Origin: Anaerotignum neopropionicum
Lineage (GTDB): Bacteria; Bacillota; Clostridia; Lachnospirales; Anaerotignaceae
Length of the DNA stretch: 64,000 nt
NCBI RefSeq assembly: GCF_001571775.1
Contig: NZ_LRVM01000001.1
Coordinates: 310,001-374,000 of the forward strand
Direction: 5' to 3'
The notes beneath the pieces were generated by a model, which saw nothing but the letters and a program-made list of their open reading frames with translations, had not been told where the DNA came from and ran no database searches. A program made the position numbers and the translations under genes. Shown here one piece after another: positions 43,262 to 52,336 of this stretch. The stretch's first letter is position 1, and the number at the start of each line of letters is the position of its first letter.

Positions 43262-43277
43262 AGCAAGATGCATGCCA
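43262..43277 (-). promoter_or_regulatory. Sigma-54 promoter of the DASS operon
   Basis: Minus-strand TGGCATGCATCTTGCT fits the -24/-12 consensus TGGCAYG-N4-TTGCW exactly: GG at 43275-43276, GC at 43263-43264. Transcription would start near 43250, about 78 bases before the transporter ATG. The adjacent gene encodes a sigma-54 activator. Confidence 0.88.
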
Positions 43278-43284
43278 AACTGCT

Positions 43285-43448
43285 ATGAAACAAAAAATAA
43301 TTGTCGAATTTGCCTTATTTTGTTGAGATTAAAAAAATGCCAGCCTAAAAATAAAGCTGACATTTTTAACTTTGTACAAACATATTTTGTTTCATGATGT
43401 TGCTCAGTTGTATTAAAATAAGTTAACGTATTGAAACACAATGAAACA
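43285..43448. promoter_or_regulatory. Candidate upstream activator sites (TGAAACA repeats)
   Basis: TGAAACA occurs at 43286-43292, 43432-43438 and 43442-43448, and inverted as TGTTTCA at 43388-43394. All lie 10-190 bases upstream of the sigma-54 promoter, in the gap below the activator gene. They are plausible binding sites for its Fis-type HTH. Confidence 0.5.
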
Positions 43449-45383
43449 TCATGGTTTTATATTATATTCCTTCATTTTTCGCCACAGGGTTGTCCTACTG
43501 ATTCCCAAAGCAATTGCAGCATTTTTCATGCTGCAATTATTGCTTGTAAGTGCTGCAATAATTTTTTTTCGTTCCCAAACAGCCAAATCCTCCTCTTGTT
43601 CCTGCCTTTCAAATTTAAGGTCTTTTTTTTCTTTTGCGTAAGATGTATTTATTAAATCCTCAAGGAGAATATTTTTGGTGCCTCCTGACAAAATTGCAAA
43701 AATTCGTTCCACAAAATTATGCAATTCCCGAATATTTCCGGGCCAATCATAATCAGTAACATTGCCTATGACTTCATCAAAGTAATTCTTAAATTCATCA
43801 TAGTTTTCGCCGCTCAGCTTTTTTAGGATAGAATTACCTATTTCAGGCACATCCTCCCTCCGCATCCTTAGGGAGGGGATTTCAAGATTCAAAACATTTA
43901 GCCTGTAATATAAATCTTCCCGAAATCTATGGTTTAAAATTTCATCCTCAAGACGCTTATTTGTGGCTGTAATGATTCTTACATCAATGGGCGTTACTGC
44001 AACGCTCCCAATTCTTCTGATTTCCTTTTCCTGCAAAACCCGAAGAAGCTGCACCTGCACATCCATGGGGATTTCTCCGATTTCATCCAAAAATATAGTT
44101 CCCTTGTGCGCCAATTCAAAAAGACCTGCCTTTCCGCCTTTTAAGGCGCCGGTAAAGCTTCCGTCCTCATATCCGAAAAGCTCCGCTTCCAAAAGATTTT
44201 TTGATAATGCCGCACAGTTAATTGCAACAAAGGGCTCATTTTTTCTAGCGCAATAATTATGAATGCTTTGGGCAAATAATTCTTTGCCGCAGCCGGTTTC
44301 ACCATGAATTAGTATGGTTGAGTTTGACAGGGCATATCTTTTTGCGGTATCTATGGTTTTTTGAATCGCCTCAGAGTGACCTTGGATATCGTCAAAGGTG
44401 TATTTTGCCGTTAATCCCTTTTTGTTCAACCGCATTCTTATATTTTTCTCACTGTCTTGAATTGTTTTGATATCCTGAAAGGTAGCAACAGCGCCCTTTA
44501 CTTTATCATCTATAATGATGGGGATTCTGTTTGTGGAAACCAAGGTTCCGTTTATTTTCATCAACTCATTGATTTCTTTTTCTCCGTTATGTAAAACCTC
44601 AATCATTTTGCTGTTGGGGAGAACATCCTCCACCCATTTTCCAATACAGTTTTTCCTGTTTACATTCATGATTCTTTCTGCAACAGGGTTTACTACGGTT
44701 AGCTTTCCGGAGGTGTCCACGGAAATAATGGCATCGTGGGTAAAATCAAGCACAGCTTGATAGCTTTTCAGCTTCAGCTTCAGTTTTTCTTGTTTCTTTA
44801 ATTCCTCTTTTTGAATCGCTAAAATTTGCTTTGCGGTTTCAATTGAATTTATAATTGCCTCCTCAGAATTTTCCACAACAATGTGTTCAAGATTATATTT
44901 TAGAGAGAAGGTTTCGGTCAGCGCTCCGCCAATACCAAGCTTTGCTCCATCATCAATTGCCTGTTTTACAATGGCTTCGCAGCTTTCAACATCGTGAAAT
45001 GTATAGTATTTTGCATTAATATTTAGCAAATAACACATTGTTTTAATGCCTTCTGTGATTTCATCATAAGTAAAAAAAGCAATGACTCCGTCTAGGCTCT
45101 TTGCTGTTTTTAAAATGTCAATATAATCCGATAAAATAGTATTTACACCAACAACGGGGATATCCAGATGCTTTTCCATAAATGCCTTCGTACCTTTTCT
45201 GCTTATAATAACGCGAGTGCCATTTTTGCGCAGCTCCTTGGCTAAAATATAAGCTTCATTCAAGGCGGATATATATACGTCAATGTCTTCGTTTCTTTCT
45301 TTAATTATTTTTTTAGCTCTTATTGCCAGCTTTTCGGATGGTGCGATAAAACTTATTTCCGCATTTTTTGCTCTCTTTGTCAT
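43449..45383 (-). CDS. Sigma-54-dependent activator, PrpR type
   Basis: 644 residues. An N-terminal PrpR_N ligand-sensing domain (about 1-190) leads through a coiled linker to a PAS domain (about 205-320). The AAA+ sigma-54 interaction domain (about 335-575) has Walker A GETGCGKE, the loop GSFTGA (one substitution from GAFTGA) and Walker B IFLDEIGE. The C-terminal Fis HTH is ALGISRTTLWRKMKEYN. ATG 45383 follows GGAGGCAAG. PrpR-type proteins sense metabolites of propionate/2-methylcitrate-like pathways. This one lies upstream of, and in line with, the DASS-CoA-transferase-lyase genes and probably activates them through the -24/-12 promoter. Confidence 0.94.
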   Translation of the reverse strand: MTKRAKNAEISFIAPSEKLAIRAKKIIKERNEDIDVYISALNEAYILAKELRKNGTRVIISRKGTKAFMEKHLDIPVVGVNTILSDYIDILKTAKSLDGVIAFFTYDEITEGIKTMCYLLNINAKYYTFHDVESCEAIVKQAIDDGAKLGIGGALTETFSLKYNLEHIVVENSEEAIINSIETAKQILAIQKEELKKQEKLKLKLKSYQAVLDFTHDAIISVDTSGKLTVVNPVAERIMNVNRKNCIGKWVEDVLPNSKMIEVLHNGEKEINELMKINGTLVSTNRIPIIIDDKVKGAVATFQDIKTIQDSEKNIRMRLNKKGLTAKYTFDDIQGHSEAIQKTIDTAKRYALSNSTILIHGETGCGKELFAQSIHNYCARKNEPFVAINCAALSKNLLEAELFGYEDGSFTGALKGGKAGLFELAHKGTIFLDEIGEIPMDVQVQLLRVLQEKEIRRIGSVAVTPIDVRIITATNKRLEDEILNHRFREDLYYRLNVLNLEIPSLRMRREDVPEIGNSILKKLSGENYDEFKNYFDEVIGNVTDYDWPGNIRELHNFVERIFAILSGGTKNILLEDLINTSYAKEKKDLKFERQEQEEDLAVWERKKIIAALTSNNCSMKNAAIALGISRTTLWRKMKEYNIKP

Positions 45384-46168
45384 TTGCTTGCCTCCATTCC
45401 AACCACAATAATTAAATTTTCCGCTTTTGTGTTTAAAAATGCTTTTGTATTTTTTGCAGCAAAATTATGTTTACTCTTTTTCTGATAAGATTATAGCTTA
45501 TTTGGCTGGGGTGTTACAATCATATTTTAGCACCACCAATGGGGTTACTGTAAAATGAAAAGAGAGGAAGACTGTTTGCGGAAGGCTTTTGTGTTCTTTT
45601 TACTGCTTAATAGAAGGCTGAAAAAATATTTTGGCAGCATTATTCCCGAAAAGCAAAAGAGAACAATTGACAGGAAAACTATGGTTATCTATAATGAAAA
45701 TAATACAGGTTAAATATTGAAAAGTTATGTTGCTAGGGATTAGAAAAGGGATAGAACTAGGGGTTTTTGAGGATGCCACTTTTTTTTAGGATACAAAAGG
45801 GGATTTTATAGTTCTACCAAAACCTTTGATCCACAAGGCAGATATAAAGCCACAAAGCAACAATAAATCACGCAGGGAAAGGGACGGGTGAGTTTAAGGG
45901 CGAAACAAGAAAAAGCTGTTGGTGGCAGGGCTTACGCCATTCCCAGTGAAAAACGAAAAAATTGAAGGGACTTTTGTTTATGGCGGCTTTTCAGAAAAAG
46001 ACCATAAGATTGCTAAGCTGGACAAGCCTACCAAGGATACCAATGGGCTGTTTGTGTTTACCAAGCAATGCAGGGCGTTTTCCAAGCTTCTTGCAGAAAG
46101 AACAGAAGTATAGCGCAAAAAAATAACTCATTGAAAGAAAAAAGTTACGAGAATATGGAGGAATGCAT
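45384..46168. other. 785-bp intergenic region
   Basis: No gene with convincing signals. It holds the activator promoter side (minus) and the leader of the large SLH gene (plus). Two short plus-strand frames (45555-45713, 53 codons; 45919-46113, 64 codons ending RAFSKLLAERTEV) read somewhat like protein but lack ribosome sites. They may be remnants. Confidence 0.4.
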
Positions 46169-49100
46169 ATGCAAAACATATTAAGCGCAAAAGGAAGGCG
46201 ATTCTTGTCGGCAGTGCTGACATTGGTGATGGTGATGGGCCTGTTTGTGGCTTTTCCCCTTGAGGCGAGGGCGGCTGATGGGACGTTGTCTTTTTCAGGC
46301 TCAGATGCTGATTTATTTGATGGGAGCAATACAACGATCACCAGAACCATAGGGGAAAAAACCTTTACCTTGACAGGAGCTGGAGGGTTATGGTATGACG
46401 GACAGGGACTCTATGCTTATGAAGGGCCCGATGATAAAGTAAAATTAACGATAGAAATCGAAAGCGAATATATGTTTGATTTGTCTTCCTTTGATGCAAT
46501 GGCAGATGACGGCAATGTTAATGCTGACGTAACCTACGCCAATGGTAACTCCGAAAGTTTTCCGTTTGGCGCTATCAACTCTTCAGGGCTAATGACAATA
46601 AATGTATCTGGGCTACCCACACAGAATATAACAAAGGTTGTCTTATCATCCGATAATTATGCGGTTTTCCAGAACATTGAGCTGAAAAATATACAAGCCA
46701 TCAGTGAGTTAGCCCCCACGGTAACCGGCATATCTCCCTCTGCGGGCACCACCGGAGGTGCCACCATTGTAACCATTACAGGAACCAACTTTATTGATGT
46801 ATCTGACGTGAAATTCGGCGCAACTGCAGCAAGCAGTTACACCGTCAACTCTGAAACACAAATTACAGCCACATCCCCGGAGGGGAGCGAGGGTACGGTA
46901 CACGTTACCGTTGAAAATTGGGCTGGCACAAGTGAAACAGGTGCGGCTGACCAGTTTACTTATGTTGAACCTCCTTCGGTGACTACATCTACGCCTGTAT
47001 CGTACACCGATACCTCAGCGTACGATACGTTTACTAACACCACAGGTACGATTTCAGCCACCTCTGGCGGCAGCATCACGTCTTATGGTATTTCCGACGG
47101 TACGGTAGGCAGTTGGGAGATTGAAGGAAAGACTTATGATGCATCTAAGGCGGGAACCTATGGCACGCTGTACGTCGATAGTGGAAGTGGTGAATATGTT
47201 TACGTTCCCAATAACGGCGCAATCAACGGTACAATCGAAAATGAGAGCGAAACCTTCACTGTTACCGCTACGGATAACAGTGATTTAGCAGGCTCTGCAA
47301 CCCTAACGGTGAACATTACGGGCGCCAATGACATCCCTACAGATATTGCACTGTCAAACAGTTCAATACTGGAAAATGCAGGGGAAAATGGAATGGTTGG
47401 CAGCTTAAGCACCATCGACATTGATCATGGGGATACCTTTACCTATGCTATTGTGGGAGGGGATGATGCCTCTGCTTTCAACATTAATGGTACAATGTTA
47501 CGCATGAATAGCAGTGCAAATTATGCTATCCAAAGCAGCTATACTGTATCCATTCGTACCATGGATATGGGTGGAATGACTTTTGATAAGCAATTCACCA
47601 TTACAGTAAGCAATGTAAATGACCCGCCTACACTGACAGCAACTCCCAGGAATCCCACCTTTACCTCGGGTGGCAGCGCCGTTTTGCTTTTTAGTAATAC
47701 GGCAGTTGACACAGTAGAGGCGGGACAGATGATTAAACAACTCGCCTTAACGATCACAAATGTAATGGATGGTGCAAGTGAAAAGATTGCCATTGACGGT
47801 ACAAAGGTTGCTTTGACAACTGGAAATTCTGGAACAAGCGGAGGAAATGACTATACATACCAAGTTTCCCTTACCGGGGGCACTGCCACGGTGGTCATTA
47901 CCAAGGCAGGTGATATTTCAGTCTCAGCGGTACAAACACTTGTAGACGGACTTGCATATGAAAACTCCAGTAGCAGCCCTACACTTCTCAACAGGGTTAT
48001 TACGCTGACGGGTATTCGGGACAATGGTGGTACAGAAAACGGCGGTGAGGATTCAACTAGCCTTAGCATTGTTTCCACGGTTATAGTGAGTGTCGAACCA
48101 CCTAGCGCACCAAGCGGTTGCACTGCCATAGCAGGCGATACATCGGCAACGGTGAGCTTTACGCCCCCAGCGTCTAGTGGCGTAACCTATACCGTTTTAG
48201 TGAACCCCTCTCATGTACCCTCTGTGAGTGGAACAGGGAGCCCAATTGTAGTGACAGGGCTTACCAATGGGCAAGCATATACCTTCACTGTAACGGCGAC
48301 AAACGTGGGCGGTACAAGCGCACCGTCAGACCCATCAAACAGCGTGACACCAAAGTTATCCCAGACCATTACCTTCAATAATCCTGGGGCACAAAACTTC
48401 AGCACAACTCCCCAGTTAGAAGCAACGGCAAGCTCGAATTTGCCTGTGACGTTTTCCAGCAGTACAACGGGGGTTTGTACTATAGACGGGAATGGATATC
48501 TTACCTTTATCACTGCAGGTACTGCTACGATAAATGCAGATCAGCCAGGGAATGGAAGCTACCTAGCGGCACCGCAGGTTTCTCAGAGCTTTACTGTAAA
48601 CCCTGTAGCTCCTGGTGCACCAACAAACGTAGTTGCCACAGCTGGAGATGGAAGTGCATCGGTGGCCTTTAGCCCTCCTAATTTCACTGGTGGCACGAAT
48701 ATTTCAGTCTATACCGTTACAGGGAACTCTCCTTATATAGCCCCTGTGAGTGGAGCAGGAAGCCCAATTACAGTGACAGGGCTTACCAATGGACAAGCAT
48801 ATACCTTCACTGTAACGGCGTCAAACGTCGCAGGTGATGGCCCGTCGTCAGCTCCATCAAACAGCGTGACGCCGGCGGCATCCCAGACCATTACCTTTAA
48901 TAATCCAGGGGCACAAAACTTCGGCACTACCCCTCAATTGACAGCCTCCTCGGATTCAAGCTTGACGGTTTCCTTTAGAAGCGAAACCCCAGAGGTTTGC
49001 ACTATAACCCCCGAAGGAGTGCTTACCTTTATCAGAGCAGGACAAGCAACCATAACGGCAGAACAGGAGGGTAATATTAACTATCTGCCTGCGATACCCG

Positions 49101-50632
49101 TTTCTCGCACTTTTTATGTAAATGGCGTAGAGCCCGGAGCACCCACGATTGGCACTGCCAAAGCGGGCAATGGTCGGGCTACCGTAAGCTTTACGCCACC
49201 GGAATCAAACGGCGGCTTAGAGATTACAAGTTATATCGTTACTTCAAATCCCGGCGGGATTACTGCCACAGGGACAACAAGCCCTATTGTAATAACGGGA
49301 CTGACAAACGGTACGGATTATACCTTTACTGTAGCGGCGACAAGCGCCGTAGGTACAGGTGGGGCATCCTTAGACTCAAACAGTGTAACACCCCGTGTCG
49401 CTTCTTCCAGTGGTGGTGGTGGATCTTCCAGTACCCCCACAACGACCCCTGTAACGACCCAGGCTTACAAAGCGGAGGTAAAGGGAGAGAGTAATAGTTC
49501 TACATTGCCCGTTGCGGTGGATACGAATACGGGAAGTGCTTCTATTGATGCAAGTACGCAAATCAAACTGTTGTCCGAAGGGAAAGGCGCTACAATAACG
49601 GTACCCTCTATTCCGGATGTGGCTTCCTATACGGTGGGCATCCCGATTCCAAATCTGTCCACGAATAGTTTAATGGGCAGTCTGACCATAGATACGGCAA
49701 ATGGAACCATAACCCTTCCCTCTAATATGCTCACAGGAGCAAAGGGTCAGGATGGAAGCAAGGCGCAAATTACCATGGGCGAAGGCGACAAAGATAATTT
49801 GCCCGATCAGGTGAAGGATGCAATTGGAAATAGACCGCTCATTCAGCTTACACTTGCTGTTGACGGCAATCAGACCCAATGGAATAATCCGGCTGCACCG
49901 GTAATGGTTGCGATACCTTATACGCCCACGGCAAAGGAGCTGGAAAACCCCGAAAGCATTGTTGTTTGGTATATCGACGGCAGCGGTAACGTTGTCACCA
50001 TACCCAACGGACACTATCATGCTGCAACAGGCACAGTTACCTTTGAAACGACCCATTTTAGTGATTATGGGGTGGCATATAACCCAGTAAGCTTTCATGA
50101 CGTGGCGGCAGACGCATGGTATAAGAAAGCCGTGACTTTCATTGCGGCTAGAGGAATTACCACAGGCACAGGCGATGGAAATTTCAGCCCCGAAGCAAAG
50201 CTGACCCGCGGCGAATTTATTGTGCTGATGATGAAAGCTTATGGTATTGCGCCCAACACGAAGGCGAAGGATAACTTTGCGGATGCGGGAAATACCTACT
50301 ATACCGGCTATCTTGCAACGGCAAAGCAATTGGGGATTACGTCGGGCATAGGGGACAATATGTACGCACCAAACAAGGAAATTACCCGTCAGGAGATGTT
50401 CACTTTACTGTATAATGCGCTGAAGGCAATTGATCAACTGCCCCAGGGCAGTGTGGGCAAGACCCTCTCTGACTTCACTGATGCTCCACAGGTAGATAAA
50501 TGGGCTGTTGATGCGATGACCCTTCTTGTGAAGACAGGCACAGTAAGTGGCAACGGCGGAAAGATTACACCGACAGGTACAACTACCCGTGGTGAAATGG
50601 TGCAGGTACTTTATAGCCTGCTTAGAAAATAA
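46169..50632 (+). CDS. Large modular surface protein (IPT, cadherin-like, FN3, SLH)
   Basis: 1487 residues. The signal peptide ends at LEARAAD. An N-terminal beta domain is followed by an IPT/TIG domain (ITGISPSAG-like, about 181-267) and a cadherin-like segment (DIDHGDTFTYAIVGGDDASA). Next come three fibronectin-III-like modules (each with GLTNGQAYTFTV or GLTNGTDYTFTV) alternating with two Big-like modules (SQTITFNNPGAQNF). A Gly/Ser-Thr-Pro linker, a conserved beta domain and three SLH domains from about residue 1305 (FHDVAADAWYKKAVTFIAAR) complete it. ATG 46169 is spaced correctly from GGAGGA; ATG 46163 abuts it. It is anchored to cell-wall polymer through SLH. The ligand is unknown. Confidence 0.94.
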   Translation: MQNILSAKGRRFLSAVLTLVMVMGLFVAFPLEARAADGTLSFSGSDADLFDGSNTTITRTIGEKTFTLTGAGGLWYDGQGLYAYEGPDDKVKLTIEIESEYMFDLSSFDAMADDGNVNADVTYANGNSESFPFGAINSSGLMTINVSGLPTQNITKVVLSSDNYAVFQNIELKNIQAISELAPTVTGISPSAGTTGGATIVTITGTNFIDVSDVKFGATAASSYTVNSETQITATSPEGSEGTVHVTVENWAGTSETGAADQFTYVEPPSVTTSTPVSYTDTSAYDTFTNTTGTISATSGGSITSYGISDGTVGSWEIEGKTYDASKAGTYGTLYVDSGSGEYVYVPNNGAINGTIENESETFTVTATDNSDLAGSATLTVNITGANDIPTDIALSNSSILENAGENGMVGSLSTIDIDHGDTFTYAIVGGDDASAFNINGTMLRMNSSANYAIQSSYTVSIRTMDMGGMTFDKQFTITVSNVNDPPTLTATPRNPTFTSGGSAVLLFSNTAVDTVEAGQMIKQLALTITNVMDGASEKIAIDGTKVALTTGNSGTSGGNDYTYQVSLTGGTATVVITKAGDISVSAVQTLVDGLAYENSSSSPTLLNRVITLTGIRDNGGTENGGEDSTSLSIVSTVIVSVEPPSAPSGCTAIAGDTSATVSFTPPASSGVTYTVLVNPSHVPSVSGTGSPIVVTGLTNGQAYTFTVTATNVGGTSAPSDPSNSVTPKLSQTITFNNPGAQNFSTTPQLEATASSNLPVTFSSSTTGVCTIDGNGYLTFITAGTATINADQPGNGSYLAAPQVSQSFTVNPVAPGAPTNVVATAGDGSASVAFSPPNFTGGTNISVYTVTGNSPYIAPVSGAGSPITVTGLTNGQAYTFTVTASNVAGDGPSSAPSNSVTPAASQTITFNNPGAQNFGTTPQLTASSDSSLTVSFRSETPEVCTITPEGVLTFIRAGQATITAEQEGNINYLPAIPVSRTFYVNGVEPGAPTIGTAKAGNGRATVSFTPPESNGGLEITSYIVTSNPGGITATGTTSPIVITGLTNGTDYTFTVAATSAVGTGGASLDSNSVTPRVASSSGGGGSSSTPTTTPVTTQAYKAEVKGESNSSTLPVAVDTNTGSASIDASTQIKLLSEGKGATITVPSIPDVASYTVGIPIPNLSTNSLMGSLTIDTANGTITLPSNMLTGAKGQDGSKAQITMGEGDKDNLPDQVKDAIGNRPLIQLTLAVDGNQTQWNNPAAPVMVAIPYTPTAKELENPESIVVWYIDGSGNVVTIPNGHYHAATGTVTFETTHFSDYGVAYNPVSFHDVAADAWYKKAVTFIAARGITTGTGDGNFSPEAKLTRGEFIVLMMKAYGIAPNTKAKDNFADAGNTYYTGYLATAKQLGITSGIGDNMYAPNKEITRQEMFTLLYNALKAIDQLPQGSVGKTLSDFTDAPQVDKWAVDAMTLLVKTGTVSGNGGKITPTGTTTRGEMVQVLYSLLRK

Positions 50633-50654
50633 TCTAAAATTTTGCAAGGGATAA

Positions 50655-50700
50655 AAAGCAGAAAATCAGCCGCAGAAAAAGTGGTTGGTTTTCTGCTTTA
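50655..50700 (+). terminator. Terminator after the second SLH gene
   Basis: AAAGCAGAAAATCAGCC (50655-50671) pairs with GGTTGGTTTTCTGCTTT (50683-50699) with wobbles, ending in T-rich sequence. Confidence 0.8.
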
Positions 50701-50748
50701 TTTATTATGATATGTGTAGAAGAAAAGGGATATTTTCCCAAAGGGAAA

Positions 50749-50904
50749 AGACTGCGTGTAGACAAGGTCAAAACCTTGAGGGCTTTGCATTTAAACATCC
50801 ATAAGGGGTTGAGGGATCATCACTTTTGCTACGCAAAAGCCGGCTTCGCCGTCTGCCCTATCTTGGCAGTGAGGGGGGCAACGTCCAAGGTTTTTCCGCA
50901 GTCT
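50749..50904. repeat. Composite intergenic repeat, copy 4
   Basis: Bounded by AGACTGCG (50749-50756) / CGCAGTCT (50897-50904). In reverse orientation relative to copy 1. It has TGTAGACAAGGTCAAAACC, CTTGAGGGCTTTGC (truncated right module), one 60-bp unit (about 50817-50876), then ACGTCCAAGGTTTTTCCGC (left end). The module order matches copy 1 without the middle module. Confidence 0.75.
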
Positions 50905-50947
50905 GAGTAAGGGTTTTTGTTTTTTGGTGTAATTTGTTTTCTTCTTA

Positions 50948-51006
50948 TTGACAAAACGTAAATAAAAGGCTAACATAAAAACAATAGATAACAGTGTTAT
51001 GTTGGG
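50948..51006 (+). promoter_or_regulatory. Promoter and nested palindrome of the TetR operon
   Basis: TTGACA (50948-50953), a 17-bp spacer and TAACAT (50971-50976). ATAACA-G-TGTTAT (50988-51000) is a perfect palindrome at the expected start site. A wider pair, CTAACATAA (50970-50978) / TTATGTTGG (50998-51006), surrounds it. It is a likely TetR-type autorepression site. Confidence 0.65.
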
Positions 51007-51023
51007 GCGAAGGGAAGTGCCAA

Positions 51024-51635
51024 TTGAAAAACGACAAGGAAACGAAGGAACGGCTGTTGCTAAGCGGTAAAAAGGAATTTTTGGAAAAGGGATATGCCCG
51101 GGCATCCTTACGCAATATCTGCAAAAATGCCAGGGTTACGACAGGGGCCTTATATTTTTTTTTCGAAAATAAGGAGGAGCTGTTTGTGTCTATTGTGGAG
51201 CAGCCGCTGCAGGAATTGCAAGAAATTATGAATCAGCACCAGCAGCACGAATTGGAGCAATTAAAAAGCACGGATACCCAAAGGGTGGATGATCCGGCGC
51301 ATTTTCAAATTGCGAAAAAAATAATCTGCTGTATGTATCGTTATTATGATGAATTTCAGCTGTTGCTTACAAAAGCCCAAGGGTCAAGGTTTGAGCAAAT
51401 CGTGGATGAATTTGTGGAAATTATGGAGAAAAAATACCAAGTGTTGGCGAATGGAATTTCCATGCAAAACAATAGCCCCAAGGTAGAAAGCTATATGATT
51501 CATTGGTTCACCCATACCCAGGTTGATCTTTTTGTGCATATCATAACCCACGAAAAGTCGGAAGAAACGGCGATAAAGCATTTGGAGACAATGATTCAAT
51601 GCTTGGTTGCCTGTTGGTATCAATTATTTGAATAA
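51024..51635 (+). CDS. TetR/AcrR-family regulator
   Basis: 203 residues. The N-terminal HTH (KKEFLEKGYARASLRNICKN, then ARVTTGALYFFFENKEELF) is classical TetR. The C-terminal ligand domain is helical and unassigned. The likely start is TTG 51024, six bases after GAAGGGAAG; the GTG at 50994 lies inside the operator palindrome. It heads a run of four plus-strand genes (TetR, methyltransferase, ZIP transporter, methyltransferase) with short gaps. It probably represses the whole run in response to an unknown ligand, or to metal. Confidence 0.9.
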   Translation: MKNDKETKERLLLSGKKEFLEKGYARASLRNICKNARVTTGALYFFFENKEELFVSIVEQPLQELQEIMNQHQQHELEQLKSTDTQRVDDPAHFQIAKKIICCMYRYYDEFQLLLTKAQGSRFEQIVDEFVEIMEKKYQVLANGISMQNNSPKVESYMIHWFTHTQVDLFVHIITHEKSEETAIKHLETMIQCLVACWYQLFE

Positions 51636-51701
51636 AATATAGTCTGGGGGCAGGGTAAATTATATTTTATGTATCCCAGTGTTTTGAGGAAGGTTTAAAA
51701 T

Positions 51702-52316
51702 ATGGAAAGCAATATCAAGTTTTGGGAAAGGGTTGCGGCTTTATATGGATTTTTTATGAAAAGGAACCTATCCTCCTACGATATCATCAGCAGTAAAATC
51801 CTACAATGCCTAAACAAAGACATGAAGGTTTTGGAATTGGCTTGTGGAAGCGGTCAGCTGACCTTTTGTCTTGCGAAGCAGGTCAAGGAATGGTACGCCA
51901 CCGATTTTTCTCCGGCGATGCTTGGGGAAGCAAAAAAACAAAGCACGCAAAAAAACATTATTTTTTCTGTGCAGGATGCAACACGCCTGCCGTACGAGGA
52001 GCATTCCTTTGATGCGGTGCTCATTGCCAATGCTTTGCATATTATGCCACAACCGGATCTGGCTTTGGAAGAAATATTTCGTGTGCTTAAGCCGGGAGGA
52101 TTGCTGTTTGCACCCACCTTTATATGGAAAAGTGGCGTGGTCTTTGGTGTGGGAGCTTGGCTGTTGCAAATGTTTGGTTTTAAGGTGTTCCATAGGTGGA
52201 GCCAAGCGGAATTTGCACAATTTGTGGAAAAGAAAGGTTTTTTGGTCGCGGAATATTCGTTGGTGGACAGTAATATTACGCCAATATGTTATTTGGCGGC
52301 AAAAAAAGCGGTTTAG
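51702..52316 (+). CDS. Class I SAM-dependent methyltransferase
   Basis: 204 residues. The SAM-binding motif I is VLELACGSGQLTF near residue 46. The acidic ribose-binding strand ATDFSPAMLGEAKK follows, then motif IV FDAVLIANALHIM and LKPGGLLFAPTF. It belongs to the Methyltransf_11/UbiE-like group, and the substrate is unknown. ATG 51702 follows GGAAGG. The 66-base gap after TetR and 20-base gap before the ZIP gene suggest one operon. Confidence 0.88.
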   Translation: MESNIKFWERVAALYGFFMKRNLSSYDIISSKILQCLNKDMKVLELACGSGQLTFCLAKQVKEWYATDFSPAMLGEAKKQSTQKNIIFSVQDATRLPYEEHSFDAVLIANALHIMPQPDLALEEIFRVLKPGGLLFAPTFIWKSGVVFGVGAWLLQMFGFKVFHRWSQAEFAQFVEKKGFLVAEYSLVDSNITPICYLAAKKAV

Positions 52317-52336
52317 GGAAAGTAAGGTGAATTAGG

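Noticed and set aside
45919-46113. 64-residue frame before the second SLH gene
   Set aside because: TTG start without a ribosome site. The protein-like composition may reflect a remnant, but that is not enough to call a gene.
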